Assembly: GCF_000317105.1 (NCBI RefSeq)
Contig: NC_019693.1
Location: 7,544,501 to 7,608,500 of the forward strand
Direction of reading: 5' to 3'
Length of the DNA: 64,000 nt
DNA from: Oscillatoria acuminata PCC 6304
GTDB lineage: Bacteria; Cyanobacteriota; Cyanobacteriia; Cyanobacteriales; Laspinemataceae
A program made the translations under genes and the position numbers. The stretch's first letter is position 1. Every line of letters starts with the position of its first letter. A model generated the notes under the pieces. The model made no database searches. It was not told where the DNA came from and worked only from the letters and a program-made list of their open reading frames with translations. This document shows positions 1-7,936 of this stretch, in pieces.

Positions 1-331
1 TGACCGGGCGATTTTGGGGAATTTTATCGAGATTTTCCGGTAAAGTTCTCAGGGGAATATTAATGGCTTGAGGAATATGTCCCGCTGCATATTCATTGGG
101 TTGTCGGAGATCAATTAACAAAGCATTTTCCTGATCCGACTTCCGCTTGAGTTCGGGAATTTCCATGATAGTGTAATAATCCCGAGGAATATCATCCAGA
201 AACTGGGAGACAGTCTCAGACAATACCCAGTCATACGGGGTTGAAACGGCCTGGACTGGAGCCGGGAACACTGTTCCCATCACCCCACAGAAAACCAGAA
301 TTAAAACCAAAGTTTTTACAAATTTTCTCAT
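1..331 (-). CDS. Exported rhodanese-domain protein, partial at window edge
   Basis: Reading the minus strand from the ATG at 331 gives a hydrophobic signal peptide (MRKFVKTLVLILVFCGVMG, then a likely cleavage after PAPVQA). After that comes the start of a rhodanese domain: LIDLRQPNEYAAGHIPQAIN is the typical motif in which the D-R-x-x-x-E-Y-x-x-G-H-I residues form the domain's first half. The catalytic cysteine would lie beyond the window edge and cannot be seen. The protein should act in the periplasm or lumen as a sulfane-sulfur carrier or transferase. It is the last visible gene of the long minus-strand sulfur series and lies 39 bp after the metallo-hydrolase. The signal peptide is clear; the substrate is unknown. 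Confidence 0.8.
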   Translation of the reverse strand, partial: MRKFVKTLVLILVFCGVMGTVFPAPVQAVSTPYDWVLSETVSQFLDDIPRDYYTIMEIPELKRKSDQENALLIDLRQPNEYAAGHIPQAINIPLRTLPENLDKIPQNRPV

Positions 332-370
332 TGAGTCACTTCCTCTATTTCAGGATTAAATTGCTTGCTT

Positions 371-1195
371 TTATCGGCAAAAAAATAAACGAGTTCCAAC
401 AGAACAACTCCTACATTTTAGCGCAAACTCTTGCCATAAAAATGCCTGGGCCGTCATTCCCGTACAGTGGTTCGCCCCAATCAGTTGCAGGTCATACTTT
501 CTCAAGGTTTCTGCTGTCGCTTGCAGGCGATCGCGACTTGCATTCAACAGGTGCATTCCCCCAATCACTCCATAAAACTTATCTTCACCTGTCAGGGTAG
601 CAATATAATTCAGGGTATTGATCACTCCCGCATGAGCACAGCCTAAAACCACAATTACCCCTTCTATTGTCTCAATAAATAAGGCTTGGTCATCTAACAT
701 CAAATCCACCTGATTCTGCTGCTCATCTTGCCAAAACTGACCGCCCGTATCCTCTAACGGATGAACTCGGGGAATCGTCCCGGTGACATAAACTCCCGGA
801 ACAATTTCTGTCGGGGTTTCAGTCCAAATCACCTCCCTAGATTTCTGGGCCAGAATATCAGGATCCTGAATCGGACAACCAATATCCCCTCGGGGGCTAA
901 ATTTGGGATTGAGGGCCGAGGGATGGAGAAATAATCGAGGAGAAGAGGTTTCTAATACCGTCATTAAACCCCCCGCATGATCATAATGACCATGACTCAA
1001 AACCAGGGTATCTATATCAGGCAAAGCAATTCCCAACTGTTGAGCATTGTGTTTCAGTGCCAATCCCTGTCCCGTGTCAAATAAAATCCGAGAATCGGGG
1101 GTTTCAATGTAATAAGAAAGTCCATGTTCCCCTAGCAATCCTCTCGCCGCTGCCGTATTTTCTACTAAAACAGTAATGCCCAAAAAATTGTTCAT
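371..1195 (-). CDS. Metallo-beta-lactamase fold hydrolase (DHPMR-phosphate synthase-like)
   Basis: A 274-residue MBL-fold protein. The metal motif HxHxDH is at residues 68-73 (SHGHYDHAGG), preceded by an FDTGQG strand near residue 40. Further metal ligands are likely in VLGCAHAGV (about residue 190) and GANHCTG near the C-terminus. The layout resembles the MBL subgroup annotated as 7,8-dihydropterin-6-methyl-4-(beta-D-ribofuranosyl)aminobenzene-5'-phosphate synthase, whose cyanobacterial role is unclear. It differs from the short persulfide dioxygenase encoded at 13142-13837. It lies between the DUF2214 gene and the exported rhodanese at the distal end of the Hdr/Rieske series, so a part in sulfur or redox metabolism is possible but is only inferred from position. 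Confidence 0.75.
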   Translation of the reverse strand: MNNFLGITVLVENTAAARGLLGEHGLSYYIETPDSRILFDTGQGLALKHNAQQLGIALPDIDTLVLSHGHYDHAGGLMTVLETSSPRLFLHPSALNPKFSPRGDIGCPIQDPDILAQKSREVIWTETPTEIVPGVYVTGTIPRVHPLEDTGGQFWQDEQQNQVDLMLDDQALFIETIEGVIVVLGCAHAGVINTLNYIATLTGEDKFYGVIGGMHLLNASRDRLQATAETLRKYDLQLIGANHCTGMTAQAFLWQEFALKCRSCSVGTRLFFCR

Positions 1196-1291
1196 ACCCG
1201 ACTAACCCGCCTCCCCTGAATTTCCCTGATATTTCAATCATTAGTTCTTTTCTCCTCTTGCTGTCTTGGAGAAAGCCCTGCTGTTTTTCCC

Positions 1292-1747
1292 TTAACTCCA
1301 CCCACTCATTCTCGCCATCACTGCTGCCAGTAGCGGCAAGATGGTAAACCCCAATAATTCTGCTTTAATCAGCCAAGTCAGTTGGGTAACCCGCTCAAGT
1401 TCCACAGCGGGAGGCTGATTATTTTGTAAATCTTTAAACCACAAAATAAAGGTAAAGGTCGGATACAGGGAGAATAAACTCACCAGAATAAACACTCCCA
1501 TTTTGGCATAAAAAAACGGATTGTTCAGATAATAATCCGTTCCTTTGCCAAAATAAAGCACTCTCAATACTCCCGTGATGAGAATAGCTGTCGCCGCTAT
1601 GCCATAGACTAAATCTGCAAAAGCCACTCGTTTGGCTTCATCAAGCGTCATGTCTTTTTTGAGGTTAAAAACCTCTACCGTCAGGGCGGCAAAAGCCAGC
1701 ATGAACCCTAAGTAATGAAAATATGCTGTAATTGAACTCGCCCACAT
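1292..1747 (-). CDS. DUF2214 family integral membrane protein
   Basis: A 151-residue protein with about four hydrophobic segments: residues 4-24, 46-66, 80-102 and 128-146. The opening MWASSITAYFHYLGFMLAFA and the segment ILITGVLRVLYFGKG are typical of the DUF2214 family, small inner-membrane proteins of unknown function found in cyanobacteria and proteobacteria. No cofactor motif is obvious, apart from histidine 11, which could bind a metal or haem. It is 236 bp downstream of the NifX-like gene, with a palindromic repeat in the gap, and 96 bp upstream of the metallo-hydrolase gene. Co-transcription with the sulfur genes is possible but not shown. Confidence 0.75.
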   Translation of the reverse strand: MWASSITAYFHYLGFMLAFAALTVEVFNLKKDMTLDEAKRVAFADLVYGIAATAILITGVLRVLYFGKGTDYYLNNPFFYAKMGVFILVSLFSLYPTFTFILWFKDLQNNQPPAVELERVTQLTWLIKAELLGFTILPLLAAVMARMSGWS

Positions 1748-1861
1748 TGTTTTAAATGAAGAATAGAAGAATAATGTCCTAAACTCTAATTTCGGTATCG
1801 GATGAAATCAGGAATACCCAAACCCGAAACAGAACTTACACATTTTTGGAGGGCCAATCCT

Positions 1862-1897
1862 AAATGTAGAGGCGATTCGCGAATCGCCCCTACATTT
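1862..1897. repeat. GTAGRGGCG palindromic repeat, copy 1
   Basis: Near-perfect palindrome, arms AAATGTAGAGGCGATTCG and CGAATCGCCCCTACATTT, with one mismatch. It sits between the NifX-like and DUF2214 genes. Relatives occur at 9266, 11510, 38683, 58054 and 62178. RNA of this hairpin could act as a processing site or weak terminator within the gene series. Confidence 0.85.
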
Positions 1898-1983
1898 GTT
1901 GTCAGTTCAGCTATCCCAGAAACCGATTCAAACCTAGACGGTTGTTGAACCAATTGGACAACTGAACCGAGGATTTTAGTCCG

Positions 1984-2421
1984 TTAAACTTGATGACCCG
2001 AGGTACAGTGATGGCGGTGTTGATGGCGGTGTTGACCCCGGTGTTGACCCCGGTTCTGACCCTTGTGATTGCCGTGATCTCCTCCGTGACATTCGGATTC
2101 TTCCCGGACCAAAGAACCATCCAGATAGGCTTTCACCGCCTGATCTAAATCAGTTTCTTTCGTGATTACTCCTTCTATGCCCTTTCGTTCCAAGCGTCGC
2201 ATCAACCCCGGTCCCATGCCGCCGGAAATTAATACCTGCACGTCATCTAAAGGATGCGGTTCATTCGAGGAACAGTGATGAAAAGATTGGTCCGCAGATA
2301 ACTCCACCAATTTTTTCTCGATAATTTCGCCGTCTTTGGTTTCGTAGATCCAAAACTTCTGGCAATGTCCGGCGTGTTCGGTGATGCTGGTTTTATTCTG
2401 ACTGGTTACGGCAATTTTCAT
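1984..2421 (-). CDS. NifX/NafY-like iron-molybdenum cofactor-binding family protein with His-rich tail
   Basis: A 145-residue protein. Residues 1-100 match the small dinitrogenase iron-molybdenum cofactor biosynthesis fold (NifX, NafY, NifB C-terminal type): MKIAVTSQNKTSITEHAGHC at the start, then VQVLISGGMGPGLMRRLERK. The last 35 residues are a histidine-rich tail (HGGDHGNHKGQNRGQHRGQH and onward) with a Cys near the end, built on a short DNA repeat; it may bind metal. No nitrogenase structural genes are in the window, so this is not evidence for nitrogen fixation. Family members also occur beside sulfur and hydrogenase genes as metal or cluster carriers. It lies 34 bp after the Rieske gene, so it probably belongs to the same transcript. 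Confidence 0.8.
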   Translation of the reverse strand: MKIAVTSQNKTSITEHAGHCQKFWIYETKDGEIIEKKLVELSADQSFHHCSSNEPHPLDDVQVLISGGMGPGLMRRLERKGIEGVITKETDLDQAVKAYLDGSLVREESECHGGDHGNHKGQNRGQHRGQHRHQHRHHCTSGHQV

Positions 2422-2455
2422 CGCCTATTCTCCTGTTTGTTTGTAATGATTTGAT

Positions 2456-2989
2456 TTAGACCCACCAAGGTTTTTCCCCGGTACGCGGGTCAATTGCGGT
2501 CCAAGGCGCAATCCAAATGGCATTATCTTTGACGGCCACCTGGACCAATTTCAGCGGCAGCGGTGCAGGTCCGCGTAAGACAGACCCATCAGCGTTGTAG
2601 CGAGAACCGTGACAGGGACATTGAAATTCTTGGTCAATGTTATTCCAAGGAAACGTGCAGCCTAAATGGGTGCAGCTATCAACGATTCCCCTCCCATCTA
2701 TTGTACCATCTTTTTGAACAGTTAAGTAAGTCGGATCTCCGGCTAATCCTGCTACTAAAGCGCGGGTCCCCGGGGGTTCGGCTAAAATTTGGCTGGCGGG
2801 AATGGGATTGCCTAAGATATCCTTGGCTAGAATCGCGCCGCCTTCAGTGGTTTCCTTGGGTGGAATAAAGTATTTGGCGACGGGATAAGCAGCGGCAGAG
2901 GCAGTGGCAGCTACAACGCTTCCGGTGAGGAAGTTGAGCAACTGGCGGCGAGACATGGAAGGACTCTCGATGGGAAGACTATTATCCAT
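2456..2989 (-). CDS. petC: Alternative cytochrome b6f Rieske iron-sulfur protein (PetC-type)
   Basis: A 177-residue PetC homologue. A twin-arginine start (SRRQLLNFLTG, residues 13-23) leads into one membrane anchor. The [2Fe-2S] ligands are C106 and H108 (CTHLGC) and C124 and H127 (CPCHGS), with the disulfide pair C111/C126. The tail WTAIDPRTGEKPWWV resembles the end of normal PetC, so it is a full b6f-type Rieske rather than a dioxygenase ferredoxin. Position is the odd point: the usual cyanobacterial petC lies next to petA, but this copy lies in the Hdr/SQR sulfide island, 44 bp after a DUF2892 gene and 34 bp before a NifX-like gene. A role as a b6f subunit for sulfide-driven or low-oxygen electron flow is inferred. 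Confidence 0.88.
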   Translation of the reverse strand: MDNSLPIESPSMSRRQLLNFLTGSVVAATASAAAYPVAKYFIPPKETTEGGAILAKDILGNPIPASQILAEPPGTRALVAGLAGDPTYLTVQKDGTIDGRGIVDSCTHLGCTFPWNNIDQEFQCPCHGSRYNADGSVLRGPAPLPLKLVQVAVKDNAIWIAPWTAIDPRTGEKPWWV

Positions 2990-3033
2990 TGTGATGTTGT
3001 GAAAATTTGCTAATGGCAGGAAACTAACCGGGG

Positions 3034-3240
3034 TCAGTTGGGGGATTTGCGGGTGCTAATCCCTAAGAACCGATACAGTCCGCAAAATCCAACCAATCCG
3101 CTGAAGGTGAGTAAGGCACCGGCGATATCTAATCCCAGCCCTAAGTTGGTCCCGGCATAGAGATTCAATCCGGCATACAGCAGACTGGCGGCGAAGAGTA
3201 ATCGCACAATTCTATCTAAAGTTCCGACGTTACTAAACAT
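3034..3240 (-). CDS. DUF2892 (YgaP-like transmembrane) small membrane protein
   Basis: A 68-residue protein with two hydrophobic helices: RLLFAASLLYAGLNLYAG and LDIAGALLTFSGLVGFCGLY. The pattern VGTLDRIVRLLFA then GFCGLYRFLGI is characteristic of DUF2892, the membrane part of YgaP-type rhodaneses. Free-standing DUF2892 proteins are common next to sulfur-transfer genes. A conserved cysteine lies in GFCGLY. A second example, fused to a rhodanese domain, is encoded at 9347-9886. It lies 86 bp after the ferritin-like gene and 44 bp before the Rieske gene on the same strand. Confidence 0.8.
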   Translation of the reverse strand: MFSNVGTLDRIVRLLFAASLLYAGLNLYAGTNLGLGLDIAGALLTFSGLVGFCGLYRFLGISTRKSPN

Positions 3241-3326
3241 GATGATTTTGGGGGTAATTTAACGGTAAATCAAGGACGATGATGAGAAGATTAAACCGGG
3301 TTTGGTTTGGACCGATCGCACGACCT

Positions 3327-3863
3327 CTAAAACGATCGCCCACCACGGCCTCCGGCGTTATTTTGACAGCGCTCAAAAGCCTTTAAATGCCTTTCTTCAG
3401 AGATTTGGCGGAGTCGGCGAAAAGCGGCCTGTAAATCAGGTTGAGTTACAAATTCTAAGAAGCGATCGTACATTTGGACGTTATCAATTTCTGCTTCCAC
3501 ACCCATTGCACAGGCTGCTTGTAAGGTATCGGGGGCTGACATTTGGCCCGCGAACTCATCCGGTGGAACAGCGACCCCATAACGCTCAAATAAGTTAACC
3601 CAAAGATTGACATGATTCCCTTCTGAATGCACAATGTTGCTAAAAGGGCGGACTTCTCCAAATTTTTCGATGACGGCGTTATAAAAGGCTCGGGCGCGAT
3701 ACTCATCATTAATCGAGTCAATCATCGCCTGTTCCGTCTGCGGGTCTAACGGGGTTTGAGCCCGGGCAGTTAAGGGGTTCAGGGTGCAACTTAATATCCC
3801 ACTGATGCCAATTAGCATCGCCACGGGCATCCAATTTACTTTTTTCCCAAAATCGGGTTTCAT
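3327..3863 (-). CDS. Exported ferritin-like DUF2202 protein
   Basis: A 178-residue protein with an N-terminal hydrophobic segment (MPVAMLIGISGILSCTL) that is either a signal peptide or a lipoprotein signal (LSC as a possible lipobox). The mature part is a four-helix bundle of the ferritin-like DUF2202 type. Candidate metal ligands are the glutamates and histidines in DEYRARAFYNAVIEKFG, IVHSEGNHVN, GVEAEIDNVQMYDRF and SEERHLKAFE. It may bind iron or protect periplasmic proteins from reactive oxygen or sulfur species; no substrate can be assigned from sequence. The tail is Gly/Arg-rich (GGRGGRSF). It follows hdrB1 by 98 bp. Confidence 0.75.
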   Translation of the reverse strand: MKPDFGKKVNWMPVAMLIGISGILSCTLNPLTARAQTPLDPQTEQAMIDSINDEYRARAFYNAVIEKFGEVRPFSNIVHSEGNHVNLWVNLFERYGVAVPPDEFAGQMSAPDTLQAACAMGVEAEIDNVQMYDRFLEFVTQPDLQAAFRRLRQISEERHLKAFERCQNNAGGRGGRSF

Positions 3864-3961
3864 GGTCTTATTTTTGTTGATTCTGATTTAGGTTTTGGGT
3901 AAATTTGAGAAAAAACCGGATTTTCCTGAATAATGGAATATTTTTCCGAGGGCATCGGACG

Positions 3962-4831
3962 TTAAAGCCCTAACTTTTTCAAAACAGGTTTCGGGGAAAC
4001 AATATGCTTGTTTATCCCTAACTTTCCAGGTTTTATTCCCAAGGCTAGGCCGATAATTTCGGTGATATAAAGAATGGGTAAATTGTAAGATACATTGTAC
4101 TGCTTCTCGATATCCGACTGGCGCAGTTCTAGGTTAGTGTCACATAATGGACAAGCTAAAACAATGCAATCAGCCCCGAGGGATTTGGCCTCATCTAGTA
4201 GCTTTTTCGTGAGATCAAAGGCTACATCCTGCTTGGAGACCAAAATTGGGCCACCGCAGCACTTGGTTTTTGACCGAAAATCAACGACTTGAGCCCCACA
4301 AATTTCCGATAATCGATCCATTGAGGTGGGAAACATTGGCGAATCCCACCCGGTGATATCGGCGGGACGAGTCAAAAGACAGCCGTAATAACAGGCAACT
4401 TTTAACCCGGTTAAAGGCTTTTTGACTCGGGAGGCAATATCGAGGTCATTGACTAACACATCGACTACATTTCTGACTCGGATATTATAGTCAGCAACAT
4501 TGACTCCCATTTCTGATAGAATTGCCATGATTCTATCTTTTTCAGTGGGTTGTTTTAATGCCTTAAGTGCTCTTGCTGATTTATTATAACAGCCGGAACA
4601 AGATGCTAACAAATCGAGGTTTTGTTTTTGGGCAAGGGCCACATTTCTAGCGGCCATTGCCATGCCCATATCATGAGAAACTCCGGCGGCTACGGAACCA
4701 CCACAACAAGACCAGTCTTTGATTTCTTCTAGTTCAATGCCTAACTCCTCCATGACGACTCTTGTTGAAATATCAAACTCTTTGGCGGTGGTATGCAGGC
4801 TGCAACCGGGATAGTAAGAATATTTTTTCAT
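3962..4831 (-). CDS. hdrB1: Heterodisulfide reductase subunit B-like (HdrB1)
   Basis: A 289-residue protein with two complete CCG domains that bind non-cubane [4Fe-4S] clusters. Domain 1 has C10, C42-C43 (SCCGG), C78 and C81. Domain 2 has C147/C151, C191-C192 (KCCGGP), C227 and C230. Full conservation argues for the catalytic, disulfide- or persulfide-handling subunit. The start codon overlaps the hdrC1 stop (ATGA), so the two are translationally coupled. With hdrA, hdrC1, hdrB2 and hdrC2 it makes a gene set like that of the sulfur-oxidising sHdr complex, in which carrier-bound sulfane sulfur is thought to be oxidised to sulfite. Direction of reaction and sulfur carrier are not visible here. 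Confidence 0.88.
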   Translation of the reverse strand: MKKYSYYPGCSLHTTAKEFDISTRVVMEELGIELEEIKDWSCCGGSVAAGVSHDMGMAMAARNVALAQKQNLDLLASCSGCYNKSARALKALKQPTEKDRIMAILSEMGVNVADYNIRVRNVVDVLVNDLDIASRVKKPLTGLKVACYYGCLLTRPADITGWDSPMFPTSMDRLSEICGAQVVDFRSKTKCCGGPILVSKQDVAFDLTKKLLDEAKSLGADCIVLACPLCDTNLELRQSDIEKQYNVSYNLPILYITEIIGLALGIKPGKLGINKHIVSPKPVLKKLGL

Positions 4832-5430
4832 TGCTTTTTGGCCTTTTCTAAGGCAGCGTTAAATTGTTTGGGGTCTTTTACTTTGTCTGGGAAGGGGGAC
4901 ATTTTCCCTTTGAGGGTTAATTTGATTCCTAATGGGGCTTGGTCGATTAGTCCTTGTAAACCACCATATTTTTGCATCAATTCCGGTTCAAATAAAATGC
5001 CGCGTTTTTGAACTAAATCGACGAAGATTTGATTGAATCGGGTTGAGTCGTTTTCGATGCCTTGGCGAATGGCGATCGCCTTGACGGCTTCAATCACATC
5101 CGAGGGACGCACGCCACGGGGACATCGAGAAGTACAGATATAACAGGAACTACACATCCACAAGGCATTACTGTTAAGAACCGTTTCCCATTCCCCTCTT
5201 TGTATCCTTAAAATCAGGGTTCGCGGTGACATATCCATGAGGTCAATATTGGTGCAACCTCCGCTACAGGTTCCACACTGCATACAGGCGGCGATCGCCG
5301 CCCCATCACCCCCCTCAGCGATGACCTTCTTGATAAAATTCGAGTTCATTTTATCGCCATCAATCTGGCGATCGCTTTTCAGCCCAAACACAAACTTTTT
5401 AGCTCGTTTTGATGTTGATTTCGTTACCAT
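4828..5430 (-). CDS. hdrC1: Heterodisulfide reductase subunit C-like (HdrC1)
   Basis: A 200-residue electron-transfer subunit with two cubane [4Fe-4S] motifs: CMQCGTCSGGC near residues 49-59 and CSSCYICTSRCPRG near residues 93-103. The ~45-residue spacing between clusters is the usual HdrC arrangement. The N-terminal 27 residues are basic and do not resemble a signal peptide, so the protein is probably cytoplasmic. A GAGGAA ribosome binding site precedes the ATG. It lies 10 bp after hdrA and overlaps hdrB1 by 4 bp, so A-C1-B1 is a tight translational unit. It should pass electrons between the HdrA flavin and the HdrB1 non-cubane clusters. Confidence 0.87.
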   Translation of the reverse strand: MVTKSTSKRAKKFVFGLKSDRQIDGDKMNSNFIKKVIAEGGDGAAIAACMQCGTCSGGCTNIDLMDMSPRTLILRIQRGEWETVLNSNALWMCSSCYICTSRCPRGVRPSDVIEAVKAIAIRQGIENDSTRFNQIFVDLVQKRGILFEPELMQKYGGLQGLIDQAPLGIKLTLKGKMSPFPDKVKDPKQFNAALEKAKKQ

Positions 5431-5440
5431 TATACTTTCC

Positions 5441-6511
5441 TCAATTTACAGAAAATGTCAGGTTTTCTACGGATTTACCATTGGTATTGGAGGATGACTT
5501 GCCCGGATGACTGGCCAAAAAACTGGCAATTTCTGCCGCCGCCGATCGCCCATCGGTAATCGATTCCATAATTGCCTTCGGTCCCGTTGCCGCCCCCGCT
5601 AGGAAAATCCCTGATCGCGTTGAATGATTGTTAGAATACTGCTGATGCGCCGTAGCATAGAAGCGATCGCAACCCAAGGTTAAACCCGCCACCTCAGCTA
5701 ACTCCGGATTCCCTTCCATCCCCACCATCAGAACCAACAAATCAACCGTCAACCGCATCGGTTTAGCTGTTAACGTATCCTCTAACCGCAGCAACAAACT
5801 GCCATCATTTTTCTCACCAGCCTCCGAAAGCCGACCCCGCAAAAACTGCACCCCATGCTCTTCTTGAGAGGTCCGGTAGAGTTCCTCATACCCCCGTCCA
5901 AACACCCGAATATCCATATAAAGGCAGTAAATTTCCGACTCAGGATTTTGTTCTTTAACCTCGATCGCCACCTTAATCGCATTGGTACAACAAACTCGCG
6001 AACAATAATTATTATTCACCTTCTCATCGCGAGACCCCACACAGTGAATCATCGCCACTTTCTTCGGCACTTTCCCCGAACGAGTCCGCACCTTTTGCGC
6101 CTTCAGCATTTGATCCAATTCCACCGAAGTGATGCAATTATCATAGATGCCATACCCATATTCTTCTTTCAACCGCGCATCGAAATGCTTATATCCAGTT
6201 GAAACCAGAATCGCCGCTGCCTCCAATTCTTCTCCGGTGGAAATAGTCACTTGAAAATTCGGGGCTTCACCTTTAATTTCAGTCACCGTAGCATTATTTA
6301 AAACCCGGGTACTCCCCAAACCAGCCTTCAGATTCTCGGTAATTTCTGACGCATCAGTAAAATCAGGAAACACCTTATACCACTTGTTTAAATGCCCGCC
6401 AATTTCTGGTTTCTTCTCAATCAAAACCACATTAAATCCAAAATCTTGCAGTTTTCCTGCCGCTGCCATTCCAGCAGGGCCGCCACCAATTACAACTACC
6501 TGGTTGTTCAT
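5441..6511 (-). CDS. hdrA: Heterodisulfide reductase subunit A-like flavoprotein, short form (HdrA)
   Basis: An FAD-binding subunit of 356 residues from the ATG at 6511. That start has AAAGG eight bases upstream and puts the dinucleotide motif VVVIGGGPAGMAAAG at residues 6-20; the frame extends to a GTG at 6544 but without a better ribosome site. A cysteine cluster motif (C157, C170, C174, C175; CVGSRDEK then YCSRVCC) and a second FAD motif (GIFLAGAATGPKAIMES) are present. At about 356 residues it lacks the ferredoxin and thioredoxin-reductase-like extensions of methanogen HdrA and matches the length of the sulfur-oxidation type sHdrA and of QmoA. The full B/C complement favours sHdr over Qmo. 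A 316-bp gap holding a MITE separates it from hdrB2. Confidence 0.87.
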   Translation of the reverse strand: MNNQVVVIGGGPAGMAAAGKLQDFGFNVVLIEKKPEIGGHLNKWYKVFPDFTDASEITENLKAGLGSTRVLNNATVTEIKGEAPNFQVTISTGEELEAAAILVSTGYKHFDARLKEEYGYGIYDNCITSVELDQMLKAQKVRTRSGKVPKKVAMIHCVGSRDEKVNNNYCSRVCCTNAIKVAIEVKEQNPESEIYCLYMDIRVFGRGYEELYRTSQEEHGVQFLRGRLSEAGEKNDGSLLLRLEDTLTAKPMRLTVDLLVLMVGMEGNPELAEVAGLTLGCDRFYATAHQQYSNNHSTRSGIFLAGAATGPKAIMESITDGRSAAAEIASFLASHPGKSSSNTNGKSVENLTFSVN

Positions 6512-6584
6512 TTTTTTTACCTTTAAATTTTCTAGGTTTAACACCGTATTGCTGAGTCTTCATGCCCCCTTCCAAGGGGACTAG

Positions 6585-6847
6585 AGGGAAGCATCTCAAT
6601 TGTGCCTAAAAACCAGTCGGACCTCTCCCCGGCCCTCTCCTAAGAGGAGAGGGAGAATAAGGAAATTTTTTGATTGCCGGAGGGGGCAATAAATCTCTTT
6701 CTCCCCCTTCCCTTGTAGGGAAGGGGGCTGGGGGGTTAGGTCTCTTTTCCAATTTGATTGCCGGAGGGGGCAATAAATCTCTTTCTCCCCCTTCCCTCTT
6801 AGGGAAGGGGGCTGGGGGGTTAGGTCTCTTTTCATTGAGATACTCCC
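6585..6847. mobile_element. MITE-like element, copy 1 (inside the hdr gene series)
   Basis: A 263-bp non-coding element. Its ends are inverted repeats: left GGGAAGCATCTCAATTG (6585 on) and right CATTGAGATACTCCC (6833-6847). Inside is a conserved lead (TGCCTAAAAACC, then a CTCTCC/GGAGAG hairpin) followed by two 84-bp tandem units containing CTTTCTCCCCCTTCCC and AGGGAAGGGGGCTGGGG, which can fold into strong hairpins. A longer relative with four units lies at 58351-58804. It fills the hdrB2-hdrA gap almost completely, so hdr transcription must read through it. No transposase is encoded. Confidence 0.75.
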
Positions 6848-6860
6848 GGCTAAAAGCGTC

Positions 6861-7907
6861 CTAAAACGGTCTTCTGCGTTCTTGCGCCGTTTTAGATTTA
6901 TCGTAGGGAATGCCAATTTTATCCAGCAAAGGTTCAACCTCAACCACCTTGGCATTCAATCCGCAATCTTTAAACGGGTCATAACCCAACATTAACCCCG
7001 TCAATTGGGCGTAATCCAGAACACTGACATTAAATTCTTCTTCCAAAACCTCTTTAATTGTCCCTTGTTCAGCATCCAAAAATACTGTACAACCCGGACA
7101 ATTGGTCAGAATCAAATTGCAGTCTGGATGCGCTTCTTTCAGACTGGTCATTTTCTTATACACACTACTGGCAGTATAGTCTCGATTTTCGGGAAAAGCG
7201 CACTGCCGGAAACCCATCCCGCAGCAATGCCGACGTTCAGGGTAATCCACTATCGTCGCACCAAACGCCTCCAGTAATCCCACCAAAGTTTGTGGAAACT
7301 CCACGCCACCCATTGCCTCACCGGGGAAAATTTTCCCATAGTGACAGCCAATATGATCCACCGCCTTAATTCCCTTCAAGCTATACTTAGCTTTCGCCGC
7401 CAATTTATGACGATTGGCAAAGAAGACATCAGAAGCATGGACCACCGATGGCCGTCCTCCAGAAACGTGGGGAATCCAAAACTCTCGACCTGTGGTTTCT
7501 TTTAAAGTTTTTGCCGTATATTCCCGCAACTCCGGTTCTTCTTCCCAGAGTTTAATCATTTCGGTGTAATTTGCAAAAGAAGTTACACAGAATGAAAACA
7601 AATTATCAACGCCTAATTCGTGATGAGCGACGGAAAAGTTCCGCGCCGCTACCACCATTTGAGCTTCAATGGTAGTGACATCACCATGATAGCCGATCGC
7701 CCCACAGGAAGTATGTCCAGGGGCTTCCCGCAAATCCATCCCCAAATCATTTTTCAAAATTTTATAGGCAATCCCTTCAGTGTAAGGAGCCGCACTTTGC
7801 AGGAAACAACTGCGGAAGCATCCCCACAATTTTCCTCCTTCATCATCTATGGTCGGCAACTGCTTTTTATGTTGTTCCCAAGCTATATTTTCTCTGGCTA
7901 CTTTCAT
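6861..7907 (-). CDS. hdrB2: Heterodisulfide reductase subunit B-like, second paralogue (HdrB2)
   Basis: A 348-residue CCG-family protein. The C-terminal CCG domain is complete: C188, C228-C229 (RHCCGMGFRQC), C270 and C273 (NCPGC). The N-terminal domain keeps C30, C34, C68 (TSCGAIG) and C107 but has no paired CC, so its cluster is altered or absent. An unequal B1/B2 pair is what is expected of sHdr-type complexes rather than of a recent duplication. It follows hdrC2 across 202 bp, is followed by the MITE and then hdrA, and ends in a basic tail (AQERRRPF). It probably works in one complex with the four other subunits in the cytoplasm. Confidence 0.85.
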   Translation of the reverse strand: MKVARENIAWEQHKKQLPTIDDEGGKLWGCFRSCFLQSAAPYTEGIAYKILKNDLGMDLREAPGHTSCGAIGYHGDVTTIEAQMVVAARNFSVAHHELGVDNLFSFCVTSFANYTEMIKLWEEEPELREYTAKTLKETTGREFWIPHVSGGRPSVVHASDVFFANRHKLAAKAKYSLKGIKAVDHIGCHYGKIFPGEAMGGVEFPQTLVGLLEAFGATIVDYPERRHCCGMGFRQCAFPENRDYTASSVYKKMTSLKEAHPDCNLILTNCPGCTVFLDAEQGTIKEVLEEEFNVSVLDYAQLTGLMLGYDPFKDCGLNAKVVEVEPLLDKIGIPYDKSKTAQERRRPF

Positions 7908-7936
7908 GATGTGTCGTCCTAATTTAGGGTGATTTT

